Origin: Fibrobacter sp.
Lineage (GTDB): Bacteria; Fibrobacterota; Fibrobacteria; Fibrobacterales; Fibrobacteraceae
Direction of reading: 5' to 3'
Assembly: GCA_017520105.1 (NCBI GenBank)
Contig: JAFWRL010000024.1
Location: 1-14,344, forward strand
Length of the DNA: 14,344 nucleotides
Shown: in pieces, positions 1 to 6,393 of the stretch
Numbering within the stretch: the first letter of the stretch is position 1
Layout of the letters: each line of letters opens with the position of its first letter
The notes under the pieces: model-generated
What the model saw: only the letters and a program-made list of their open reading frames with translations
What the model was told of the DNA's origin: nothing
The model's database searches: none
Translations under genes and position numbers: made by a program

Positions 1-814
1 AATGTTCGTTCTTGAGACCTGCCTGGAAGAGACCGATAACACCGCGCTTAGCTTCACCAGTACGCACGAGCAAGATGTTGGTCTTGCCACCCTGGGACTT
101 CGGATTCTTCACGCCATCCACGAGGAGCTTGTCGGTCGGGACGAGAGGAATGCCACGCCAGGTAAGGAACTTGCCACCGGCGATATCGACAACAACAGGC
201 GGCACGCCACGGCGGGTGCATTCGCGTTCGAACGCGGCAATGGCACGCGGATGAGCGAGGAAGAAGGACGGTTCCTTCCAGACCTTCGAAATGAGTTCGT
301 CGAGATCGTCCGGAGTCGGACGGCCATCGGCGCGGAGCGGCTGGATGCGCTGGGAATCGGCGATATTCTTCAACAGACCGTAATCATCGTTGTTGATGAG
401 CTGGCTTTCCTGACGTTCGCGGAGCGATTCGATAGCGAGACCGAGCTGTTCCTGAACCTGATCGTACGGAGAGCTGTAAACGTCTTCGATGGCGGTGTTG
501 ACGTTGATGATCGTGGAGATCGAGTTGAGCTTGTATTCACGCGGTTCAGTTTCGTATTCGACATAACCTTCCGGGATAATGTCGGATTTCTTGGTCTGGC
601 TGCAAAGAACATCGAGCGGGGTTTCGCCTTCCACGACCTTGTTCACGCGGAACAGGCCTGTTTCGAGGCCTTTAAATTCAAGGAATTTGGTGAGCCACTT
701 AGGGGTCAGTGCACCAAATTGCGGCTTGGTCTTGGTGACGTTCGCCAGGTTGTAGGCGGCCTTTGCGCCAAGCGCATTGATGCCTGTTTTTTTGTCTGTA
801 GCTTCATTTGCCAT
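1..814 (-). CDS. srpI: Family 2A encapsulin shell protein (SrpI type), 3' end cut by the window
   Basis: Translating the minus strand from ATG at 812-814 gives 271 residues without a stop up to the window edge. The start MANEATDKKTGINALGAKAA is followed by NLANVTKTKPQ, TPKWL, YSSPYDQVQEQL, RERQESQLINN, TPDDLDELISKVWKEP, FFLAHPRAIAAFERECTRRG, FLTWRGIPLVP and RTGEAKRGVIGLFQAG. This series matches, from memory, the SrpI/major membrane protein I family, which forms HK97-fold icosahedral compartments. The family is about 310 residues long, so roughly 40 C-terminal residues lie outside. An AAGAGG ribosome site precedes the ATG. Family 2A shells are known to package a cysteine desulfurase with a disordered N-terminal targeting region; no such gene is inside the window, but it could lie to the left. 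The adjacent sulfur-carrier genes fit that role. The long plus-strand frame over this gene is its shadow. Confidence 0.93.
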   Translation of the reverse strand, partial: MANEATDKKTGINALGAKAAYNLANVTKTKPQFGALTPKWLTKFLEFKGLETGLFRVNKVVEGETPLDVLCSQTKKSDIIPEGYVEYETEPREYKLNSISTIINVNTAIEDVYSSPYDQVQEQLGLAIESLRERQESQLINNDDYGLLKNIADSQRIQPLRADGRPTPDDLDELISKVWKEPSFFLAHPRAIAAFERECTRRGVPPVVVDIAGGKFLTWRGIPLVPTDKLLVDGVKNPKSQGGKTNILLVRTGEAKRGVIGLFQAGLKNEH

Positions 815-1007
815 AGTGGTTTACCTCTTATTGTTAATTGTGTTTTAAAAGTTTTCATTCCCTGCTTGACCGGGAATCTTCTTAGTCTATTTCCCTAGTA
901 GTTAGGTGTGGAAAGCTAGAAAAAAATATTCTTATCTTGTTGTTACAGAAATGTGACCTTGTAGAAAATTTTTTTTGACATAGCTTTTTCCTATTCTACC
1001 CCTTGTG
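815..1007. other. Intergenic spacer upstream of the encapsulin gene
   Basis: This 193-bp spacer separates the fusion gene from the encapsulin gene, both on the minus strand. It is AT-rich and contains a degenerate palindromic repeat at 853-882. I found no clear hairpin-plus-T terminator and no copy of the TTGGAC/TATATT promoter shared by the other sulfur genes. The encapsulin gene may be read through from the fusion gene or have its own weaker promoter; the sequence does not decide. Confidence 0.4.
853..882. repeat. Degenerate REP-like palindrome
   Basis: The sequence TTCATTCCCTGCTTGACCGG continuing GAATCTTCTT matches the GTCATTCCCGG...CCGGGAATCTC element seen at 3131-3157, with a damaged left arm. 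It lies in the 5' untranslated region of the encapsulin gene. Confidence 0.6.
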
Positions 1008-2486
1008 TTATAACCATGCACCTTCGTGCGAGAACATGATATCCTTCATAGCGTCGATACCTCCCTTTAAGTTGTACAGAGGGCCGGTGTAGCCTGCTTC
1101 ACGCAAGGTGTTGATGGCAAGTTCGCTACGCTTGCCTTGCTTACAAATGAAAATTGTGTCCTTATTCGGATCAAGTTCCTTTTGCCTGCGGACGAGCTGT
1201 CCGATAGGAATTACGATGGCGTTCGGGAAGCGCAAAATCGCGCGTTCGTGCGGTTCGCGGACATCCACGATGGTTATGTCGTCGCCATTTTCGATACGGT
1301 GGGCGAGTTCTTCGGGCGTGAAGCCTTCCACTGGAGTTTCGCTTTGAGTATTCAAACCGCAAAGGTCTTCGTAGTCGATATCTTCGACGTTTGTGATTGT
1401 CGGGTTGTTTCCGCAAATCGGGCAATGGCAATCTCTTTCGACCTTGAGAATCCTCGAAGATAAGTACAAACTATCCACGTGGAGAATTTTGCCGTTCAGG
1501 TGTTCACCGATGCCCAAAATGAGCTTGAGTGCTTCGTTTGCCTGGATGCTACCGATGATGCCCGGGAGCGGGCTGATGGCGCCACCTTCGGCACAAGAGG
1601 GGATGAGTCCTGCTGGCGGAGGGGACGGGTATTGGCAACGCAGGCAGGGACCTCCGTCCAAGTTGAACACGCCTACTTGACCTTCGAACTGGTAAATCGC
1701 GCCGAATACAACCGGAATACCGTGTAAGGCGCACGCGTCGTTGATCAAGTAGCGAGCCTTGTAATTGTCGGTGCAATCGACGACTAAATCGTATCCTTCA
1801 ATTTCGGCTTCAATGTTCGATGCGTCAAGCTGTTCCTTTACCGCTTCGAAAACGATATTCTTGTTGATGTTTTTTACTTTGTCTTTAGCCGATGCCACCT
1901 TCGGGCGCTTGATATCTCGCGAGCCGTGAATGACCTGACTCTGCAAATTTTCGAGCGAGACTTCGTCAAAGTCGATAACCTTGATGGTGCCGACACCCGC
2001 AGCGGCGAGGTACTGGATTACGGGGGAGCCGAGAGCGCCAGCACCTGCGATGACCACTTTTGCGGCCTTGATTCGCTTTTGCCCTTTGACACCGATATCG
2101 CGGAGCATCAAATGCTTGCCAAAACGTTCAATTTCAGAATCATCAAACGAAACAGCTTTGCGTCTTTCGTCAGAAATCAAACTTTCGACGTGTGCGTTTT
2201 GTGATTCATCAACCGGTGCGCCGCCAGCAATAGCGGGCAAAAGCAAAATTTCGGTATTTTCGGGGAGGCTCGCATCCCAAATAGTTTCTACAGTCAATTT
2301 CTTGTTGTTAACGTAAATTTGGATAAATTCACGGACTTTGTTGTTCTCGTCGTAAAGAACCTTTTCTCCTTCCGGATAAGTCGTCGTTAAAAATGCGAGT
2401 GCCTTCCTGACCGTATCGGCAGGGGCATCTACTTGGGAGTTTTTCCCAAAGAAATTCCTGAGTGTTGCTGATATGTATATTTTCAC
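1008..2486 (-). CDS. MoaD/ThiS-like carrier - MoeB/ThiF-like E1 - rhodanese triple fusion
   Basis: This 492-residue protein has three domains. Residues 1-89 form a ubiquitin-like MoaD/ThiS domain ending LLLPAIAGG. Residues about 115-375 are an E1-like adenylating domain with nucleotide motif GAGALG (148-153), D240 in DCTDN, zinc-binding pairs C281/C284 and C355/C358, and a candidate active-site cysteine C298 (IPSC). Residues about 388-492 are a rhodanese domain with active-site loop CKQGKRS (C448). The start is a GTG at 2484-2486 with GGAG seven bases upstream; an in-frame GTG at 2561 adds 25 unlikely residues and lacks a ribosome site. By family knowledge the rhodanese supplies persulfide sulfur and the E1 activates a carrier C-terminus, giving a protein thiocarboxylate. 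The fused carrier's GG is internal, followed by APVDESQ, so it cannot be activated unless cut. Two positions normally arginine in MoeB are K124 and S183. Acceptor pathway unknown; cysteine or molybdopterin synthesis are alternatives. Confidence 0.9.
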   Translation of the reverse strand: MKIYISATLRNFFGKNSQVDAPADTVRKALAFLTTTYPEGEKVLYDENNKVREFIQIYVNNKKLTVETIWDASLPENTEILLLPAIAGGAPVDESQNAHVESLISDERRKAVSFDDSEIERFGKHLMLRDIGVKGQKRIKAAKVVIAGAGALGSPVIQYLAAAGVGTIKVIDFDEVSLENLQSQVIHGSRDIKRPKVASAKDKVKNINKNIVFEAVKEQLDASNIEAEIEGYDLVVDCTDNYKARYLINDACALHGIPVVFGAIYQFEGQVGVFNLDGGPCLRCQYPSPPPAGLIPSCAEGGAISPLPGIIGSIQANEALKLILGIGEHLNGKILHVDSLYLSSRILKVERDCHCPICGNNPTITNVEDIDYEDLCGLNTQSETPVEGFTPEELAHRIENGDDITIVDVREPHERAILRFPNAIVIPIGQLVRRQKELDPNKDTIFICKQGKRSELAINTLREAGYTGPLYNLKGGIDAMKDIMFSHEGAWL

Positions 2487-2587
2487 TTTTTTTCTCCGTA
2501 CATTGGGTCGCTCAAAATAGAGTTTCCCTAAAAAGTGTTGTTTCCGTACAAAATTTCCCACAAGAATTGTAGGATTTTTCGATGCAA

Positions 2588-2617
2588 AATATAGAACGCA
2601 AAAATGCGTTTGTCCAA
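2588..2617 (-). promoter_or_regulatory. Promoter with shared sulfur-regulon motif, upstream of the fusion gene
   Basis: On the minus strand this reads TTGGAC (2612-2617), an 18-base spacer, then TATATT (2588-2593). The preceding bases ATAAAAATTAAGTA are nearly identical to those in front of tusA and metY. Upstream, CCAATA mirrors the TATTGG at the -35 with 19 bases between, a possible operator dyad. The spacer itself contains AACGCA/TGCGTT as an inverted repeat. Expected start of transcription is near 2580, giving a leader of about 95 bases. Confidence 0.75.
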
Positions 2618-2692
2618 TACTTAATTTTTATGCGGACTTATTGGATTTTCCTATAACTGATGATTTTTTTTCGGTGGTCAATAGCTTATGGT

Positions 2693-2728
2693 TATTAGTC
2701 ATTGGTCAATAGTCATTAGTTATTGCTA
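2693..2728. repeat. Short degenerate tandem repeat (TTAGTCATTGGTCAATAGTC type)
   Basis: The words TTATTAGTCATT, GGTCAATAGTCATT and AGTTATTG repeat with small changes over about 36 bases. It looks like a simple-sequence tract; no function is evident. Confidence 0.5.
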
Positions 2729-2811
2729 TTGTGGATTGTGGCGACTTTGCTGTAGTGGTTGGTGGTTAGAACCGAAGGTCCGTAAACAGAAGGTTGTAGG
2801 ACAAATGCGTA

Positions 2812-2876
2812 GGTCGAGCATCGCGAGTAAGCTTGCTTACTCATGACCGAGGCCAGCATTGAACGCCAAGGCGTTC
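2812..2876 (-). repeat. Two-hairpin dispersed repeat, copy C
   Basis: Read on the minus strand this holds hairpin 2 (GAACGCC, two-base loop, GGCGTTC; 2861-2876), the conserved block GGCCTCGGTCATG, hairpin 1 (GAGTAAGC/GCTTACTC; 2825-2842) and the conserved block GCGATGCTCG. Conserved blocks and order match the copies at 3905-3985, 5333-5399 and 7093-7170, while the stem sequences differ. It lies in the intergenic region upstream of the FISUMP gene. Confidence 0.65.
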
Positions 2877-2974
2877 GTGACTGCGGTTATGCCATATCTG
2901 AATACAAGTATTCTGCTGCGTCTTTACCTATATTTAATCTAAATTTATGAGGGCGGAACTCATAGGAGATGAGG

Positions 2975-3727
2975 ATGAATTATTCAAAATTTTTATATGT
3001 AGTCGCATTTGCTACGGTGTTTTTTTCCGCTTGCGGTAACGATTCGTCAACTTCGGCGAATAATTCGAATGATGGGGATAATTCCTCAAAATCAAGCAGC
3101 AGTACCGTAAAGTCCTCGTCTAGCTCGGTCGTCATTCCCGGCTCGACCGGGAATCTCACAGACTCCCGCGACGGCCAAACCTACAAGACGGTGACCATCG
3201 GCTCTCAGACGTGGATGGCCGAGAACCTGAACTACGAAACGAACAACAGCTACTGCTATGATGACAACGCCAGCAACTGCACCAAGTACGGTCGGCTTTA
3301 CACCTGGGCAGCTGCGGTCGTCAGATCGGAGAGCGACTGCGGCTATGGCAATACATGCTCTCTGCCGTCAGGAAACATCCAGGGTGTATGCCCGAGCGGT
3401 TGGCACCTGCCGAGCAAGGCCGAATGGGAAACTTTGTTCAATGCAGTCGGTGAACGATCAACTGCTGGCAAGGTTCTCAAGTCCACGTCCGGTTGGTATA
3501 ATAGTGGCAACGGCACGGAAGCGTTCTCGTTCTCGGCATTGCCTGCTGGCTACAGGCACGACTCTGGGTATTACTACGGCGAGGGCTACCGCGCGAACTT
3601 CTGGTGTTCTACAGAGGGCAGTAGCCTCGGCGCGTACTACATGTACTTGTACTACGACGACGACTATGCGGGCCTGGGCGGCGACTTCAAGTACTACGGG
3701 TTTTCAGTTCGTTGTCTAAAGGACTAG
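2975..3727 (+). CDS. FISUMP-domain lipoprotein
   Basis: This 250-residue protein has an N-terminal lipoprotein signal MNYSKFLYVVAFATVFFSAC with lipobox FSAC; the cysteine would be lipidated. A Ser/Asn/Asp-rich linker follows (about residues 20-55), including SSKSSSSTVKSSSSS. The FISUMP domain then runs to the end, with the hallmarks DGQTYKTVTIGSQTWMAENL, GRLYTW, CPSGWHLPSKAEW and FSVRCLKD, and six or more cysteines. The ATG at 2975 is preferred over that at 2969 because AGGAG ends six bases before it. The family is strongly expanded in Fibrobacter; its function is not settled, and export to the cell surface is inferred. The linker includes a REP-like palindrome translated as VIPGSTGNL. The gene stands alone on the plus strand between minus-strand sulfur genes. 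Confidence 0.92.
   Translation: MNYSKFLYVVAFATVFFSACGNDSSTSANNSNDGDNSSKSSSSTVKSSSSSVVIPGSTGNLTDSRDGQTYKTVTIGSQTWMAENLNYETNNSYCYDDNASNCTKYGRLYTWAAAVVRSESDCGYGNTCSLPSGNIQGVCPSGWHLPSKAEWETLFNAVGERSTAGKVLKSTSGWYNSGNGTEAFSFSALPAGYRHDSGYYYGEGYRANFWCSTEGSSLGAYYMYLYYDDDYAGLGGDFKYYGFSVRCLKD
3131..3157 (+). repeat. REP-like palindrome inside the FISUMP gene
   Basis: GTCATTCCCGGCTCGACCGG continuing GAATCTC is the same palindrome type found between genes in this window. Here it is read in frame as VIPGSTGNL, just between the serine-rich linker and the FISUMP domain. Confidence 0.7.
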
Positions 3728-3829
3728 GCGATTTTCTTCTGCAACCAATTGTTAACAAAATAAATAAATTTGATAACGGTTGTTTGCAAAATTTGCAATG
3801 TTTTGCTTTTTCAAAATTTTTCGCTGTAG

Positions 3830-4382
3830 ATTAAAGCCTCTATTTACGCACGTGAGACCTGCGAAAACGGAGAAACAATCCGTGTTTTTGACATCGAAAT
3901 GCAGTAGCGTGCAAAACGAGTGTCGCATCGACAAAAAAATTTTGTCGATATGACCGAGTGCAGCCGCTGACGCCGTAGGCGTCAAATGGTCGATACCAAG
4001 GAACTTCCGCAGCGTGCTAGATACTACCAAAGCGTGGGTGATGGCGTGGCCCTTTCTAAAGGAGGCTTTTACACTAGTCTGAAAGAGCAATAATCCAGTC
4101 GTAAAAGCGTATATGAAGTATTTTGCGACTAGAAATGCTGATTCACGCGAAACAGAAACCATCAACGACCAGGTGTCCTTTTACAAAGCCGACACTCTCA
4201 TAAGGAACAAGTATATGACTTTCGAATTTGACCTTCATGAAAGCGAGGAAAATGGTAGAGCAAAAGCCAAACTCGAAATGGTCGATGCCATGATTGCTAA
4301 TGGGAAATTGACCGACGAAGATATCGCCTCCATTTCGGGCTTTTCGCAAGAAGAAATCCAGAAGCGTAGAACGAAGTCTTGA
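3830..4382 (+). pseudogene. Decayed PD-(D/E)XK nuclease/transposase-family gene (Rpn/PF12784 type)
   Basis: Three separated coding pieces look like one family. Piece 1 (3830-3904) encodes IKASIYARETCENGETIRVF ending DIEMQ, which fits the conserved acidic/Gln motif of these nucleases. Piece 2 (3986-4090) encodes MVDTKELPQRARYYQSVGDG and ALSKGGFYTSLKE, the usual following segment. Piece 3 (from about 4083 to TGA at 4380-4382) encodes SNNPVVKAYMKYFATRNADS, then ETINDQVSFYKADTL and a charged C-terminus. Pieces 1 and 2 are in the same frame but separated by an 81-base repeat insertion carrying TAG and TGA stops. Between pieces 2 and 3 the frame changes and roughly 80 residues normally present seem deleted. 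The N-terminus is missing too. An 89-residue frame from 4113 could still be translated, but it lacks the catalytic region. Family assignment is from motif memory. Confidence 0.75.
3905..3985 (-). repeat. Two-hairpin dispersed repeat, copy D, inserted in the Rpn-type gene
   Basis: The insertion lies exactly between codon CAG at 3902-3904 and ATG at 3986-3988. On the minus strand it holds hairpin 2 (TGACGCC/GGCGTCA; 3968-3984), the conserved block CTCGGTCATA, hairpin 1 (TCGACAAAA/TTTTGTCGA; 3928-3948) and the block TGCGACACTCG. The length of 81 is a multiple of three, yet the plus-strand frame contains TAG and TGA. The flanking codons read continuously when it is removed. Confidence 0.7.
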
Positions 4383-4398
4383 GTCTGCAACTCTAAAC

Positions 4399-4779
4399 TC
4401 ATTTCCTATAGCTTTTCACATCTACGACTTCACCGTTTTTTACGGACATGATAACGTATTCGAGGCCGGGAACCATGTATTTTTCGTCTTCTTTGGAGAG
4501 GATGGCCTTGCAGTCTGGGTGTGAATGGTAAATGCCGACGATTTCGAGGCCGAGGGCTTCGATTTCTTGCTCCACTTGGTAAATGTATAACGGGTCTATT
4601 TGGAAATGGACTGCTTTTTGCCCTTGAAACTGGTTGGGGGCTTCGCGAATCTCGGTAATTTCGATTTCGCCCTTTTCGGACTTTTTACCCACCAAAAAGC
4701 CGCAGCATTCGCTTGGATATGCTTTTTTTGCGGCTAAAACCATTTGTTCTGAAACTATTTTATTAAATTTGCTGTCCAA
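4399..4779 (-). CDS. JAMM/MPN-family metalloprotease (Mec+/HcyD-like), copy 1
   Basis: This 126-residue protein has the full JAMM zinc-protease signature: E24 in the motif PSECCG, then H85-S-H87-P, seven residues, S95 and D98 (HSHPDCKAILSKED). In bacteria, proteases of this small type cut after the diglycine of ubiquitin-like sulfur carriers or release the amino acid made on them (Mycobacterium Mec+, Wolinella HcyD, Pseudomonas QbsD). I prefer a TTG start at 4777-4779 because AGGAG (4786-4790) lies six bases before it; an upstream GTG at 4821 adds 14 residues that do not look like the family and overlap a hairpin repeat. It is last in the minus-strand cluster after the other JAMM gene. The presence of two JAMM genes suggests two different substrates. 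Which one handles HcyS is not decided by sequence. Confidence 0.88.
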   Translation of the reverse strand: MDSKFNKIVSEQMVLAAKKAYPSECCGFLVGKKSEKGEIEITEIREAPNQFQGQKAVHFQIDPLYIYQVEQEIEALGLEIVGIYHSHPDCKAILSKEDEKYMVPGLEYVIMSVKNGEVVDVKSYRK

Positions 4780-4797
4780 AATCTTCTCCTGTAAGAA

Positions 4798-4838
4798 GTG
4801 CCCCCGGAATCGGAATTTCACAAGGATCCCGGGGACAC
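4798..4838. repeat. GC-rich palindrome between the two JAMM genes
   Basis: GTGCCCCCGGAATC (from 4798) pairs with GATCCCGGGGACAC (4825-4838) around a 13-base centre, with one mismatch in each half. It is a REP-like hairpin lying just upstream of the copy 1 JAMM ribosome site and could stabilise or separate the two parts of the transcript. Confidence 0.55.
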
Positions 4839-4860
4839 CATTGTACGGAGACTCTACAGA

Positions 4861-4890
4861 GCGTCTTCGCTATGTGCGAGGCGCTTTTTT
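4861..4890 (+). terminator. Terminator-like hairpin facing the plus strand
   Basis: GCGTCTTCGC pairs imperfectly with GCGAGGCGC and is followed by TTTTTT. The T-run is on the plus strand, although both neighbouring genes are on the minus strand, where no T-run follows. It may stop antisense transcription coming from the pseudogene side or be a repeat remnant. Confidence 0.35.
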
Positions 4891-4892
4891 AA

Positions 4893-5303
4893 TTACTCAA
4901 TCACTAAGCCTTCGTTCGAGGCGTTGTCGCCTTCGATATGGAACGAATTGAGCACCGGATTTGCGCGGTCCATCAGCGAAAGAATCAAGTAGCTAGCCTT
5001 GCTGTCGAAAGCGAGGCGCTTGTCTTCTTGCGACGGGCGCGACGGGGACTCGGGATGGGAATGCCAGTTGCCAAGCGGGGAAAGACCGTTTTGGCGCATA
5101 TCCTTGATGGCGGCTAAGTGTTCTTTGGGGTCTAGCGAAAAGTGTTCATTGGAATGGTCGATATTCGTGAGCAGGTAAACCTTTTCAATATGCTTGTCGT
5201 TCCCCTCGATTTTCCCGGCAATCAGCCCGCAAGCCTCTTCGGGGAGGTTCTTCTGGGCATGTTCCAGGATTTTTTGATAATCATCTTTTGAAATTGTAAT
5301 CAT
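4893..5303 (-). CDS. JAMM/MPN-family metalloprotease (Mec+/HcyD-like), copy 2
   Basis: This 136-residue protein also has the full JAMM signature: E23 in PEEACG, then H81-S-H83-P, seven residues, S91 and D94 (HSHPESPSRPSQED). ATG at 5301-5303 is preceded by AAGGAA. It shares only the fold motifs with the other JAMM protein downstream (residues around the metal site and the spacing), so it is not a recent duplicate. Placed after the carrier and E1 genes on the same strand, it is a good candidate to remove the extra C-terminal cysteine of the carrier, as HcyD does with an extra residue in Wolinella. A 280-base gap with repeats separates it from the E1 gene, so it might also have its own promoter. 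Confidence 0.9.
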   Translation of the reverse strand: MITISKDDYQKILEHAQKNLPEEACGLIAGKIEGNDKHIEKVYLLTNIDHSNEHFSLDPKEHLAAIKDMRQNGLSPLGNWHSHPESPSRPSQEDKRLAFDSKASYLILSLMDRANPVLNSFHIEGDNASNEGLVIE

Positions 5304-5332
5304 TGAAATTCCTTTTTTTGTTGCTTGTCATT

Positions 5333-5399
5333 CCACTTCGTGGCTTGATTTTGCGGCTCAGCTATGCCAAAACTCAAGCGTTTTGTCGCAACATTCGCC
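5333..5399 (+). repeat. Two-hairpin dispersed repeat, copy B
   Basis: It reads hairpin 2 (CCAC, TTC, GTGG; 5333-5343), the conserved block GGCTCAGCTATG (5355-5366), hairpin 1 (CAAAAC/GTTTTG with loop TCAAGC; 5368-5385) and the conserved block TCGCAACATTCGCC (5386-5399). It is directly followed by a GTCATTCCCGG palindrome. Confidence 0.65.
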
Positions 5400-5405
5400 T
5401 TGTTT

Positions 5406-5549
5406 GTCATTCCCGGCTCCGACCGGGCGGACAGCACTTGGAACTTTGTTAATAGTGCGCATGGCCACCTTTAGGTGGGAATCTCCTTCTTGTGTTGAAA
5501 GGGAGATGCCCGATTATCCCCGTCAAGCGAGGACAGGATCGGGCATGAC
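5406..5549. repeat. Pair of REP-like palindromes in opposite orientation
   Basis: The left element starts GTCATTCCCGGCTCCGACCG (5406-5427); a related GGGAATCTCC tail occurs about 50 bases on. The right element (5502-5549) starts GGAGATGCCCGA and ends GATCGGGCATGAC, the reverse orientation of a GTCATGCCCG element. The arrangement resembles the paired repeats (BIMEs) of other bacteria. Confidence 0.6.
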
Positions 5550-5583
5550 ACTTCCTACCGTCTACTTCCTACTTCCGACTCGC

Positions 5584-6393
5584 TTAGTGCTTCATTTCGC
5601 AGACGGCCTGTTCATAATCAATCAGATGGTCAATCGTCGGGTGGGTGCCGCAAACAGCGCAATCGTCCGTCTTTGTCGGGAGCTTGATTTTGCGGAATTC
5701 CATCGTGAGTGCATTGTAGGTGAGCAAGTAGCCCGTGAGCAAATTGCCGACACCGAGAATATACTTGACGGCTTCCATCGCCTGGAGACTACCGATAACA
5801 CCGCCCATAGCGCCGATCACGCCAGCCTGCTTGCAAGTCGGCACGGCATCTTTCGGAGGGGGTTCCTTGAAAACGCAACGGTAGCAAGGGCCCTGGCCCG
5901 GAACATACGTCATGAGCTGTCCCTGGAAGCGGATAATGCCTGCATGAGAGAAGGGCTTTTTCGCCATGACGCATGCGTCGTTGATGAGGAATTTTGCCGG
6001 AAAGTTGTCGGTTCCGTCGATGATGAAATCGTAATCCTTGATGAGGTCCATGATGTTTTCGCTGGTGACGAACGTGTGGTACGTAATCACCTTGACATCC
6101 GGATTCATGGCTTCCATCGTTTCCTTGGCGGACTGCACCTTGGGCTTGCCCACATCCTTTGTAGCATGTATTATCTGGCGCTGCAAATTGGAAAGATCGA
6201 CTACGTCGGCATCGGCGATGCCTATGGTTCCAACGCCTGCGGCGGCGAGGTACATGGCTACAGGAGCTCCGAGGCCACCAGCACCAATGACGAGTACTTT
6301 AGCGTTCAAAAGCTTCTTCTGGCCCTTCGCACCCACTTCCTTGAGGATGATGTGGCGGGAATAGCGTTCGAGTTGTTCGTTAGTAAATGCCAT
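5584..6393 (-). CDS. hcyF: HcyF/ThiF/MoeB-like E1 sulfur-carrier adenylyltransferase
   Basis: This 269-residue protein is a stand-alone E1-like enzyme. It has the nucleotide motif GAGGLG (37-42), R13 in ERYSRHIIL, R72 in NLQRQIIH, KPKV (83-86), DGTDN with D129, zinc pairs C170/C173 and C245/C248, and a candidate active-site cysteine C187 in VPTC. Such enzymes adenylate the C-terminal glycine of a ThiS/MoaD-like carrier with ATP and assist thiocarboxylate formation. Its ATG overlaps the stop of the carrier gene by one base (TAATG), so the two are translationally coupled, and the ribosome site lies in the carrier's last codons. Pairing with this carrier, MetY and JAMM genes favours a homocysteine-synthesis role (Wolinella HcyF) over MoeB or ThiF; no moa or thi genes are seen. 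Unlike the fusion's E1 domain, its adenylation-site arginines are intact. Confidence 0.9.
   Translation of the reverse strand: MAFTNEQLERYSRHIILKEVGAKGQKKLLNAKVLVIGAGGLGAPVAMYLAAAGVGTIGIADADVVDLSNLQRQIIHATKDVGKPKVQSAKETMEAMNPDVKVITYHTFVTSENIMDLIKDYDFIIDGTDNFPAKFLINDACVMAKKPFSHAGIIRFQGQLMTYVPGQGPCYRCVFKEPPPKDAVPTCKQAGVIGAMGGVIGSLQAMEAVKYILGVGNLLTGYLLTYNALTMEFRKIKLPTKTDDCAVCGTHPTIDHLIDYEQAVCEMKH

Larger units (their letters stand above)
2618..2968. other. Intergenic region with short repeats between fusion gene and FISUMP gene
   Basis: This region separates divergent genes. It holds the upstream part of the fusion-gene promoter, a low-complexity run of TTAGTCATTGGTCAATAGTC-like repeats (about 2693-2728), and one copy of the two-hairpin repeat (2812-2876). 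The 90 bases before the lipoprotein gene probably hold its promoter, but I could not pick a convincing -35/-10 pair. Confidence 0.5.
5304..5583. other. Repeat-filled gap between the E1 gene and the JAMM genes
   Basis: These 280 bases contain a two-hairpin repeat (5333-5399), a GTCATTCCCGG palindrome (5406-5427) and an inverted GTCATGCCCGA-type palindrome (5502-5549), then the simple tract CTTCCTACCGTCTACTTCC. A plus-strand reading frame covers part of it but has repeat-derived sequence and no family resemblance. No convincing minus-strand promoter was found. Confidence 0.55.

Noticed and set aside
2..898. Long open plus-strand frame at the left edge
   Set aside because: It lies opposite the encapsulin gene, whose minus-strand translation matches SrpI motifs throughout; the plus frame has no family resemblance.
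2487..2561. Upstream GTG start adding 25 residues to the fusion protein
   Set aside because: The extra residues are not part of the MoaD fold, there is no ribosome site before 2561, and GGAG sits correctly before the GTG at 2486.
2693..2890. CRISPR array suggested by repeated short words and palindromes
   Set aside because: Repeats are degenerate and adjacent, without regular spacers, and no cas genes are present.
3752..4165. Minus-strand frame of 137 residues over the pseudogene
   Set aside because: Plus-strand pieces in three segments match PD-(D/E)XK family motifs; the minus frame does not match anything known to me.
1008..6393. Molybdenum cofactor synthesis as the role of the two E1 proteins
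   Set aside because: No moaE, moaC, moaA or mog genes are present, and the carrier, JAMM and MetY neighbours fit amino-acid sulfur transfer better; it remains only a weak alternative for the fusion.
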